DNA of 7,966 nt from Oscillospiraceae bacterium. GTDB taxonomy: Bacteria > Bacillota > Clostridia > Oscillospirales > Ruminococcaceae. The notes beneath the pieces were generated by a model. It was not told the DNA's origin. It did not search any database and saw only the letters and a program-made list of their open reading frames with translations. This document shows, in pieces, positions 1 to 5,620 of this stretch (positions within the stretch are counted from its first letter, which is position 1; each line of letters starts with the position of its first letter). The stretch is taken from positions 1-7,966 of the forward strand of contig DXWR01000278.1 in the NCBI GenBank assembly GCA_019416775.1. The letters run 5' to 3'. Position numbers and translations under genes: made by a program.

Positions 1-1
1 G

Positions 2-76
2 TTAGGGGCGGGCCTGTTGCTGCTGCTGTGGGGCGGATACCGGCACTGGAAACAGGGTGGTTCCCATGAACACTAA
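2..76 (+). CDS. C-terminal end of a membrane-anchored protein (partial)
   Basis: Only the last 24 codons are in the window. They read as a hydrophobic run (LGAGLLLLLWGG) followed by a positively charged tail (YRHWKQGG) and a stop at 74-76. This is the layout of a C-terminal membrane anchor, and it also fits the end of a cell-wall sorting signal. The stop overlaps the start of the downstream sortase by 11 nt, so the two are probably translationally coupled, and an LPXTG-like substrate next to its sortase is a common arrangement. The LPXTG-type motif itself would lie upstream of the window, so the substrate role is inference. It could equally be the last transmembrane helix of another membrane protein. 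Confidence 0.6.
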   Translation, partial: LGAGLLLLLWGGYRHWKQGGSHEH

Positions 77-671
77 GAAATCAAGCAAACGCAATGGCAT
101 GAAATGGATCATAGGAGGGCTGCTGCTGTTGGCAGCAGCCTTTTTCCTCATTTCCTACAACCTCTGGGAAGGACAGCAGGCCGGTAACGCGGCGGGACAG
201 GTGTTGGAACAGCTGACACAGGCCATGAAACAGCAGCCGGAGGATGTCCCGGATTATCTGGAACACCCGGAAATGGAAATGCCCACCTTGGAAGTGGAAG
301 GCAACCAATACATCGGCACCCTGGAGATCCCGGCTTTGGGTCTGACTCTGCCGGTGATGAGCCAATGGAGCTATCCCAAGCTGCGGATTGCCCCCTGCCG
401 GTATGCCGGAAGCGCCTACCAAAAAGGATTTGTGATTGCCGCTCACAACTATTCCAGCCATTTCGGCAACCTAAACCAGCTTTCTTCCGGCGATCGGATC
501 TACTTTACCGATGTCACCGGCAACCAGTTTTCCTACCGAGTGGCGGAGGTGGAGGAACTCAATCCTACCGCCTTGGAAGAGATGGTGAATGAAGGGTGGG
601 ACCTGTCCCTCTTTACCTGCACCCTCAGCGGCCAAGCCCGGGTAACGGTGCGCTGTGAAAAGACCGGTTGA
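66..671 (+). CDS. Sortase family transpeptidase
   Basis: A 201-residue sortase, the extracytoplasmic cysteine transpeptidase that cleaves sorting signals and joins proteins to the cell wall or to pilus subunits. Residues about 13-33 form one N-terminal membrane helix after a Lys/Arg-rich start, so the catalytic domain (about 80-201) faces outward. The catalytic residues read as His127 (IAAHNYSSHFGN), Cys185 (LFTCT) and Arg192 (GQARVTVRC). These fit the His-Cys-Arg triad and the TLxTC-like motif of the family. The ATG at 66 is preferred over the in-frame GTG at 57 because AGGGTGG (54-60) sits 5 nt before it. It overlaps the preceding membrane-anchored gene and is followed by a terminator at 715-757. 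I cannot assign the sortase class from motifs alone; the length and short N-terminus do not suggest a large pilin-polymerising enzyme with a C-terminal helix. Confidence 0.9.
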   Translation: MNTKKSSKRNGMKWIIGGLLLLAAAFFLISYNLWEGQQAGNAAGQVLEQLTQAMKQQPEDVPDYLEHPEMEMPTLEVEGNQYIGTLEIPALGLTLPVMSQWSYPKLRIAPCRYAGSAYQKGFVIAAHNYSSHFGNLNQLSSGDRIYFTDVTGNQFSYRVAEVEELNPTALEEMVNEGWDLSLFTCTLSGQARVTVRCEKTG

Positions 672-714
672 TCCCTTCCAGCAGACAGATCCAGCATCCC
701 AGAAAAACAAAATA

Positions 715-757
715 ACCGACGGCTTTGCAGCAGGATACGCAGCAGCCGTCGGTTTTT
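715..757. terminator. Bidirectional terminator between convergent genes
   Basis: A perfect 10-bp inverted repeat, ACCGACGGCT (715-724) and AGCCGTCGGT (744-753), encloses a 19-nt loop. On the plus strand it is followed by TTTTCT, and on the minus strand by a T-rich run (the complement of 702-714). It lies between the stop of the sortase (671) and the stop of the transglutaminase-like gene (767), so it can end transcription from both sides. Confidence 0.8.
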
Positions 758-766
758 CTGTTCGGT

Positions 767-1384
767 TTAAAAGGAAAAAGTTAGCTCTTCCGGCAGATTA
801 TTCAGATACATCCAGATGGCGTCGGTATTCCGGCGCAGACAGTCTACTACCGCCGGATGGGGATCCGGCAGCAGAAACGGATAGTCCACTTCCTCTTTGG
901 CAGAATCGGGATGGCAGGGCAAAATCTCCTGATCCCGGGAAAATTCCGCCTGCCGGTTGGGGCGACGGCCCCGAGCGTCCTGGCGAATCCAGCGTCCCGG
1001 CGGATCTAGGTATACCCCATTTAAAGCGTGAATGCAGTACTTTCCCGGCACGGCGCCCAAACGCAGCCGCTGGTAGCAGAAACCGGCGGGGATGCCGTGG
1101 TAGCGCAGCAGCGCGGCCAGCAGCATGGATTTGGCAAAGCAGATTCCCTCTCCCGCCAACAAGGTTTCGGAAGCGGTAGTGGGGACGGCGTGGCCCTTCA
1201 CATCCCAGGAATGACCGATTTCATCCCGGACAAAGTTGTAGCACCTTTGGCCGATGGCGAAAAGGTCGGTCTCCCCTGCCCCCAGCTGTTTGGCCAGCGC
1301 CGCCACCTGAGGATGGTCATAGTCCACCAAAGGGGTACAGGCCAGATAATCGGATCGGCGATTGCTCACAGGGATCAATTTCAT
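767..1384 (-). CDS. Transglutaminase-like superfamily protein
   Basis: A 205-residue cytoplasmic-looking protein with no signal peptide or membrane helix. The papain-like transglutaminase fold is shown by Cys82 in GEGICFAKSMLLAALLR, with the Cys at the N-terminus of a helix, then His119 in KYCIHALNGVYL and Asp136 in RWIRQDARG. These give the Cys-His-Asp triad in the usual order and spacing. Bacterial members of this superfamily are mostly thiol proteases or amidases rather than cross-linkers, and the substrate here is unknown. The ATG at 1384 has an AAAGGA site at 1394-1399, 9 nt away, and it overlaps the stop (1381-1383) of the open frame that follows hydF. It probably shares the hydF transcript and ends at the 715-757 terminator. 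A link to hydrogenase maturation is only positional. Confidence 0.8.
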   Translation of the reverse strand: MKLIPVSNRRSDYLACTPLVDYDHPQVAALAKQLGAGETDLFAIGQRCYNFVRDEIGHSWDVKGHAVPTTASETLLAGEGICFAKSMLLAALLRYHGIPAGFCYQRLRLGAVPGKYCIHALNGVYLDPPGRWIRQDARGRRPNRQAEFSRDQEILPCHPDSAKEEVDYPFLLPDPHPAVVDCLRRNTDAIWMYLNNLPEELTFSF

Positions 1385-1542
1385 AAAACGGGTTCCTTTC
1401 TCAGATCAGGCTTGAAATCGGTGAGGCCCAGCTGCTTCATCCGTCTGCGATTCTGCTCCAATTCTTCCGGAAAGAGGTTTTTCAGCAGCGACTGCCCTGC
1501 CCGGCCCAGATCTTCTTTGCACAGAGAAACGGATTCGGAGAA
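1381..1542 (-). other. Unassigned 53-codon open frame after hydF
   Basis: Directly after the hydF stop (1543-1545), and in the same frame, 53 sense codons run to a TGA at 1381-1383 that overlaps the ATG of the transglutaminase-like gene. The translation looks protein-like, with a helical charged stretch (LLKNLFPEELEQNRRRM) and then a KQLGLTDFKPDLRKE segment. Codon choice resembles the neighbouring genes. No good start was found: the only ATG, at codon 35, lacks a well-placed ribosome binding site, and the upstream CTG and TTG codons also lack one. HydF reaches its usual length and ends normally before the stop, so a lost HydF tail is not required. It could be a remnant of a gene lost between hydF and its neighbour, a small protein with a non-standard start, or chance. 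I do not recognise the family. Confidence 0.3.
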
Positions 1543-2787
1543 TTAAGGTTCCAGCATGGCGCAAATGTGGGGGAACAAGGCCACGCTGCGCTTTAAAATC
1601 CCCTTGAGCTGGGCGATGAGGATGCCGTAATTGGTCATGGGCACTCCCTGGTCCAATGCGCAGCTCATCCGGTATTTCATCTCCTGGGGATTGAGCATAC
1701 AGCCCCCGCAGTGGACGATCATACGGTAAGGGGTGAGGTCGTCGGGAAATTCGGTGCCGGAGGTAAAGGCGAAGTTCAGTTTTTTTCCGGTATACTCCCC
1801 GATCCACCGAGGCAGCTTGACGCTGCCGATATCGTCGCACTGACGATGGTGAGTGCAACCCTCACAGATCAACACTCGGTCCCCCTCCTGTAGGGTGTCC
1901 AATGCAGCGGCTCCCTGAACGGAAGGCGCCAAAGTACCCTTATACCGGGCAAAAAGAATGGAAAAGGAGGTCAGAGGGATGTCCTGGGGCGTGACGGCGC
2001 TGACCTTGGCAAAGGCTTGGCTGTCGGTGATGACCAATCGGGGCGTCTGCCCCAGTCGGGCCAAGGTGGATTCCAACTCGCTGTCTCGGCAGACCACCGG
2101 AATGGCCCCGGTATCCAGCAGATCCCGGATGGTTTGCTGCTGGGGAAGGATCAGCCGGCCTTTGGGAGCAGCTTTGTCGATGGGCACCACCAGCACCACA
2201 AAATCCTCCGGATCCACCAGATCCGCCACCAGCCGCTGATTGCTTTCCTCCGGTTTGGCCAGGTAAGCCAACCGCTCTTTCAATTCAAAAATGCCGGTTT
2301 TCTCGGTGGCGCTGACCCAGAGGATCTGCTTCGCTTCGATACCCTGCCGCTGCAGGGCAGCTTCCAATCCCTGCTGCTGGGCGGGAGAAAGCAGATCCTG
2401 CTTATTTACCACCGCCAGCCAGGGGATGTTCTTATCCCGGATCTTAGCGATGAGGGCCAGGTCCTCCGGCGTGGCTCCCAAGGTGCCGTCCAGCACCACC
2501 ACGGCGGTGTCGGTCTTATTCAACGCCTGGTAGCTCTTTTTCACCCGCAAGGCTCCCAATTCTCCGGTATCGTCGATGCCGGGGGTGTCCATTAAGGTCA
2601 CCGGGCCGAGAGGAAGCAGTTCCATGGATTTATACACCGGGTCGGTGGTGGTGCCCTTCACCTGGGAAACCACCGCCAGATTCTGCCCGGTGACCGCGTT
2701 CATCACACTGGATTTTCCGGCGTTCCGCCGTCCGAAAAAGCCGATGTGTACCCGTTCAGAAGTAGGGGTTTGATTGAGTCCAGCCAA
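1543..2787 (-). CDS. hydF: [FeFe]-hydrogenase H-cluster maturation GTPase HydF
   Basis: A 414-residue HydF, the GTPase and scaffold that receives the 2Fe subcluster made with HydE and HydG and delivers it to apo-[FeFe] hydrogenase in the cytoplasm. The GTPase domain shows the P-loop GRRNAGKSS (19-27), GTTTDP (45-50), DTPG (67-70), NKQD (128-131) and SAT (159-161). The C-terminal cluster-binding domain has CEGCTHH (Cys308, Cys311, His313-314) and HCGGC (His359, Cys360, Cys363), the HCxxC signature of HydF. The start is taken as TTG at 2785-2787: AAAGGAGG (2796-2803) lies 8 nt upstream, the protein then begins like family members (AGLNQTPTSERVHIGFFGRR), and the only upstream ATG (2862) lies above the promoter. 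hydE, hydG and the hydrogenase are not in the window. The transglutaminase-like gene follows downstream. Confidence 0.96.
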   Translation of the reverse strand: MAGLNQTPTSERVHIGFFGRRNAGKSSVMNAVTGQNLAVVSQVKGTTTDPVYKSMELLPLGPVTLMDTPGIDDTGELGALRVKKSYQALNKTDTAVVVLDGTLGATPEDLALIAKIRDKNIPWLAVVNKQDLLSPAQQQGLEAALQRQGIEAKQILWVSATEKTGIFELKERLAYLAKPEESNQRLVADLVDPEDFVVLVVPIDKAAPKGRLILPQQQTIRDLLDTGAIPVVCRDSELESTLARLGQTPRLVITDSQAFAKVSAVTPQDIPLTSFSILFARYKGTLAPSVQGAAALDTLQEGDRVLICEGCTHHRQCDDIGSVKLPRWIGEYTGKKLNFAFTSGTEFPDDLTPYRMIVHCGGCMLNPQEMKYRMSCALDQGVPMTNYGILIAQLKGILKRSVALFPHICAMLEP

Positions 2788-2827
2788 TCTGGATTCCTCC
2801 TTTATCAAAAAGTACAGTCTTTTCTTT

Positions 2828-2836
2828 AGTATAGCA
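2828..2836 (-). promoter_or_regulatory. Extended -10 promoter for hydF
   Basis: Read on the minus strand, TGC-TATACT forms a TGn extended -10 box with a 5/6 match to TATAAT. No convincing -35 box lies at 17 nt, since the nearest TTGACC is 23 nt away. Transcription would begin near 2821, giving a leader of about 34 nt before the TTG start. The position just below the 2862-2908 terminator supports hydF being a separate unit. Confidence 0.55.
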
Positions 2837-2861
2837 CAGAACGCCGCCGGTGGACGGGTCA

Positions 2862-2908
2862 AACAACAAAAACCGCCCCATTTCTGGCTTTTTACAGAAA
2901 ACAGGGCG
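2862..2908 (-). terminator. Terminator of the methyltransferase-hslO-Nif11 unit
   Basis: On the minus strand CGCCC (2904-2908) pairs with GGGCG (2874-2878), and TTTCTG with CAGAAA (2895-2900 and 2881-2886) inside it, with a small internal loop between the two helices. A T-rich run (TTTTTGTTGTTTG) follows at about 2860-2872. It lies 44 nt past the stop of the Nif11-like gene, upstream of the hydF promoter. Confidence 0.7.
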
Positions 2909-2951
2909 ATTTGCTTTGGTTTGAAAAAATTCAGCCCGGCTCCCCTTCACA

Positions 2952-3413
2952 TTAAGAGGGCAGATTTTGCCCCGGGGCCGCCGCAGCAGGAGCCTCTTTG
3001 CCGAAGGTGCATTCCTTCTGATCTTCATACTTGCAGCTGGCGCAGCAGGCGGCATAGGTAAACAGGTTGCCGCCACGCTGATAGTGGGAGCAGACTTCGT
3101 TTTGGTGCACCATCAGCCGTCCGCCGAACACCATCCGGCGTTCCTCCATCTCCGGATCGGTGAGGGTGATGATCTCCACCTGGGGCTGTTGGTCTTTGGA
3201 GGCCGGCTTGGTGTCGCTGTATTCCCCCAAAGCGGAAACGGCCTGCTGCCATTCCGAGGCAGTAAAGGGACATCCCGCTTCCTTGGCTAGATCCAACACC
3301 GCTTCCATCTTTTGATTCTCTTCCGGCAGGTCTAAGGCTGCAGTGAGTTTCTTTTGCAGGGTGGTGCTGGCAGCCACCGCCTGATAAAAGGTGAGAATTT
3401 TATTTTCGCTCAT
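2952..3413 (-). CDS. Nif11-like domain protein with cysteine-rich C-terminus
   Basis: A 153-residue protein. Residues about 1-60 (KILTFYQAVA, LQKKLTAAL, DLAKEAGCPFTASEWQQAV) follow the pattern of the Nif11 domain, a helical module found in nitrogen-fixation-associated proteins and as leader of some ribosomally made, modified peptides. A polar linker follows (about 62-85). The C-terminal part has Gly-Gly at 97-98 and 114-115, Cys108, His110, a Cys123-Cys124-x2-Cys127-x7-Cys135 cluster, and an Ala/Pro-rich end. The cysteines could bind a metal or Fe-S cluster, or the segment after Gly115 could be a peptide core. No modification enzyme or peptidase-transporter is visible in the window, so neither is shown. 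The ATG at 3413 is chosen because AGGAG (3423-3427) lies 9 nt before it; the ATG at 3452 would run through a palindrome and has no better site. It lies 69 nt after hslO and is probably co-transcribed with it. Confidence 0.7.
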   Translation of the reverse strand: MSENKILTFYQAVAASTTLQKKLTAALDLPEENQKMEAVLDLAKEAGCPFTASEWQQAVSALGEYSDTKPASKDQQPQVEIITLTDPEMEERRMVFGGRLMVHQNEVCSHYQRGGNLFTYAACCASCKYEDQKECTFGKEAPAAAAPGQNLPS

Positions 3414-3446
3414 TTTGGTTTTCTCCTGTGATTGTGATTTATTACG

Positions 3447-3468
3447 TGTCAAGGTGTTTACCTTGACA
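3447..3468. repeat. Perfect 9-bp hairpin between hslO and the Nif11-like gene
   Basis: TGTCAAGGT (3447-3455) and ACCTTGACA (3460-3468) are perfect complements around a 4-nt loop. No T-tract follows on the minus strand, so it is not a typical intrinsic terminator. Possible roles are an mRNA processing or stabilising hairpin, an attenuator, or an operator. Each arm contains TTGACA, but no -10 box is seen at the proper distance. Confidence 0.55.
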
Positions 3469-3482
3469 GAAAATACCGTGGG

Positions 3483-4376
3483 TTATTCCTTCCCCTTCTC
3501 CGCCGCAGAGGCCGCCAGCGCCAAGATTTCCTGGCGTGTAAAGGCATATTGCTTACCGCAGAAGTGACAGTCCACAGTGGTGGTTTCCTCTTCTTCCGCC
3601 AAGCGCTCCAGCTCGGCTTTGCCGATGCTCACCAGCGCCCGTTCCACCCGGCTGCGGCTGCAATCACAGCGATACTGGGCGGTAAACTCGTCCAGCACAT
3701 TGGGCTCTAAGCCCTTGAGCACCGTCTCACAAACCTGGGCGGGAGTCATACCCTGGTCGTACATGGCAGACACCGGCAGCACCGTCTTGATGTTCTCCTC
3801 AATCTGGGAGATGGCGCTTTCCGGGGCAAAGGGCAGCAGCTGAATCAGATACCCTCCGGCGCTGCGGATGGTCAGGTCCGGGTTCACCAGCACCCCCAAA
3901 GCACAGACGGTGGGGGTCTGTTCACTGACGGCGTAATACTGGGTAATGTCCTGGGCGATCTCCCCGGACACAATGGGGGTCTGGCCCACATAGGGCTCCC
4001 GCATTCCCAGATCCTTTACCACGCTGAGTACCCCGTCGGTCCCCACGGCTCCCGCCACATCCAGCTTGCCGTAGGAGTTTAAGGGCAGTTCCACCACCGG
4101 GTTTTGCACATAGCTCTTCACATTGCCGAAGCTGTTGGCCACAGCAATCAAGCTCCCGGCAGGGCCGCCTCCGTTGAGCCGGAGGGTGAGGGTGTCCTTT
4201 TCCCCTTTGAGCATACAGCCCATCATGGAAGCGGCGATGGTGAGCCGTCCCAAGGCAGCGCTGACCACTGCAGAAGTGTGGTGGATCTGTTCCATTTTGC
4301 CCACCATTTCGGTGGCGTTGATGGCGCAGCAAAGCACCGATCCGTCCGCCGAAAGGGAGCGTACCATATTACCCAT
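3483..4376 (-). CDS. hslO: Redox-regulated chaperone Hsp33
   Basis: A 297-residue Hsp33, the cytoplasmic holdase chaperone that is inactive when its four cysteines bind zinc and becomes active when oxidants form disulfides and release the metal. The N-terminal core (about 1-230) begins with the family-like VRSLSADGSVLC and contains the GGGPAGSLIAVAN and NPVVELPL segments. The C-terminal redox switch is intact: Cys237-x-Cys239 (YRCDCSR) and Cys270-x2-Cys273 (DCHFCGK). Length is normal for the family. The ATG at 4376 has AAGGAG (4384-4389) 7 nt before it, located inside the upstream methyltransferase gene. The two genes overlap by 8 nt, so translation is likely coupled and transcription comes from the 5460-5488 promoter. 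Confidence 0.96.
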   Translation of the reverse strand: MGNMVRSLSADGSVLCCAINATEMVGKMEQIHHTSAVVSAALGRLTIAASMMGCMLKGEKDTLTLRLNGGGPAGSLIAVANSFGNVKSYVQNPVVELPLNSYGKLDVAGAVGTDGVLSVVKDLGMREPYVGQTPIVSGEIAQDITQYYAVSEQTPTVCALGVLVNPDLTIRSAGGYLIQLLPFAPESAISQIEENIKTVLPVSAMYDQGMTPAQVCETVLKGLEPNVLDEFTAQYRCDCSRSRVERALVSIGKAELERLAEEEETTTVDCHFCGKQYAFTRQEILALAASAAEKGKE

Positions 4377-5430
4377 TGCGAAACTCCTTATTCTTTGTTA
4401 CATACACCAGCCGCTGACTGTCCGCCCGCGGGGGATTATGGCTGTCTTCATCAAAGGTCTGGACGCAAACCAACCCGGCTTGCTCCAACATCTCCGTCAT
4501 TTCCTTGGGAGAATAGGCGGTTTCGGAAAATTCCTCTCCGTCTCGGAAATAGAGATCCTGTGCGTCGGTGCGCTCAAACAAGTCCAGGGTGTAGTCCACC
4601 CGGTTGCCTTCCAGATGGTTCTGCCACACCAGGAAACTGTCCTCATCCTCGTAGACAAAGGTATTGTCTCCCAAAATCTGGCGGTGCTTATACACGGTGT
4701 TCACGTCAAAGATCAGCACTCCGCCGGGAGCCAAAAACAGCCCCACCCGATCCAGTGCCCGAACCACCGCCTGAGCGTCCGGCAGATGATTCAAACTGTC
4801 CAGGGCGCAGATGCAGCAGTCCACCGTGCCGTAGAGGTTCAGCTGCTCCATTTCCTGGCAGAGGAACTGGACCTTGCTTCCCTGCTCCAGCTTCTTTTCC
4901 GCCGCCTTGCTGAGCATTTCTTGGGAGGCGTCCACCGCCACCACGTCATAGCCCAGCTTTTCCATCTCAAAGCTCAGGCTGCCGGTGCCGCAGGCCAAAT
5001 CCAACAGCAGCTTGCCTCCGTTGCCGTATTCCTTCAGCAAGCCGTCAAAATAGGCGGCCCGAGCAGGATAGTCCACATCTTCCTGAAACCGGTCGTAGCA
5101 CTTGGCCAGGCAACGGTATTCTCGGGCGGGGTTGCCCTGGGATTTACCGTCCACCCGATCAAAGACGATCCGGTATCCCCCGGCGCCGTAAAGCAGAGAG
5201 CGGTTCACCCGGCTGATGGTGGCGGTGGAAGCCCCGGTTTGCTGGACAATATCGGAATACACTCGATTCTGATCCAGCATCCGGGCCACGTGCAGCCGCT
5301 GGCTCAAGGCTTTCAGCTCCTGGACGGTGCAGAGGTCCTCAAAAAACTTGGCGCATTCTTCCTGGGTCTTTAAAGACAGCACCATTTGATACAGCTGCTG
5401 GACAGCCTGCTGGTTCAGTTTGGATTCCAT
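4369..5430 (-). CDS. TrpR/YerC-like DNA-binding domain fused to SAM methyltransferase
   Basis: A 353-residue two-domain protein. Residues about 8-92 match the YerC/YecD family of Trp-repressor-like proteins: FFEDLCTVQELKALSQRLHVARML, then a helix-turn-helix at 57-79 (IVQQTGASTATISRVNRSL) and the terminal YGAGGY. After a short linker, residues about 103-353 form a class I S-adenosylmethionine-dependent methyltransferase. It has REYRCLAKCYDRFQEDVDYP, motif I DLACGTG (144-150), the acidic residue of motif II in VAVDAS (Asp167), CALDSLNHL (208-216) and LAPGGVLIFDV. The substrate is unknown. Both halves are usually separate proteins; the reading frame is continuous and no ribosome binding site is seen at the junction. 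The ATG at 5430 has AAGGAGG 7 nt upstream. It leads the unit with hslO. Autoregulation through the inverted repeat in its promoter is possible but unproven. Confidence 0.87.
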   Translation of the reverse strand: MESKLNQQAVQQLYQMVLSLKTQEECAKFFEDLCTVQELKALSQRLHVARMLDQNRVYSDIVQQTGASTATISRVNRSLLYGAGGYRIVFDRVDGKSQGNPAREYRCLAKCYDRFQEDVDYPARAAYFDGLLKEYGNGGKLLLDLACGTGSLSFEMEKLGYDVVAVDASQEMLSKAAEKKLEQGSKVQFLCQEMEQLNLYGTVDCCICALDSLNHLPDAQAVVRALDRVGLFLAPGGVLIFDVNTVYKHRQILGDNTFVYEDEDSFLVWQNHLEGNRVDYTLDLFERTDAQDLYFRDGEEFSETAYSPKEMTEMLEQAGLVCVQTFDEDSHNPPRADSQRLVYVTKNKEFRNG

Positions 5431-5447
5431 GGCGTTTCCTCCTTGGG

Positions 5448-5470
5448 TGTGTTACTGATATTTTAACACA
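5448..5470. promoter_or_regulatory. Candidate operator: 7-bp inverted repeat over the -10 box
   Basis: TGTGTTA (5448-5454) and TAACACA (5464-5470) are perfect inverted half-sites separated by 9 nt. They cover the -10 box (5460-5465) and the expected start point of the minus-strand promoter. A dimeric repressor bound here would block transcription. The encoded TrpR-like protein is an obvious candidate, but no sequence match to a known operator was established. Confidence 0.45.
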
Positions 5471-5488
5471 TCAAAGCGCTAATGTAAA
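5460..5488 (-). promoter_or_regulatory. Sigma-A-type promoter of the methyltransferase-hslO unit
   Basis: On the minus strand TTTACA (5483-5488) and TAAAAT (5460-5465) are separated by exactly 17 nt, each matching consensus at five of six positions. The start point would lie near 5453, about 23 nt before the ATG at 5430, with the AAGGAGG site in between. Confidence 0.75.
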
Positions 5489-5547
5489 GAGTGGGTAGTT
5501 TGGGTTACCATTCCTTTTGAGTATGCGGGAAAATAAAAAACAGGTAT

Positions 5548-5576
5548 TTGCCTTCTTTTCCCCAAGATGATACACT
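5548..5576 (+). promoter_or_regulatory. Promoter of the aldo/keto reductase pair
   Basis: TTGCCT (5548-5553) and TACACT (5571-5576) are separated by 17 nt, and TGA just before the -10 box gives a TGn extension. The leader of about 40 nt contains a small GCCG/CGGC hairpin (5587-5600) and AAGGAG (5605-5610), 10 nt before the ATG. It is divergent from the methyltransferase promoter, about 60 bp away. Confidence 0.65.
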
Positions 5577-5620
5577 AAGAAAAGAAGCCGGAACTTCGGC
5601 AGAAAAGGAGTCGATCAACA

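Noticed and set aside
57..65. GTG at 57 as the sortase start
   Set aside because: No ribosome binding site lies at a usable distance. AGGGTGG is placed for the ATG at 66.
655..1179. A 174-codon plus-strand open frame after the sortase
   Set aside because: It runs through the terminator hairpin and lies opposite the transglutaminase-like gene. The translation is rich in Arg, Pro and Gly with no domain.
1406..1858. A 150-codon minus-strand open frame overlapping the end of hydF
   Set aside because: It is in a different frame from hydF and its composition is Arg/Pro-rich. The in-frame continuation after hydF looks more protein-like.
2017..2595. A 192-codon plus-strand open frame inside hydF
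   Set aside because: It is antisense to the GTPase domain of hydF, with no ribosome site and no motifs.
3414..3452. ATG at 3452 as the start of the Nif11-like gene
   Set aside because: The extension overlaps the hairpin and lacks a good ribosome site, while the ATG at 3413 has AGGAG at 9 nt and starts just before the Nif11 domain.
4123..5373. A 416-codon open frame on the plus strand
   Set aside because: It lies opposite hslO and the methyltransferase fusion, whose motifs, ribosome sites and promoter are clear. Its translation shows no recognisable domain; long antisense frames are expected in GC-biased genes.
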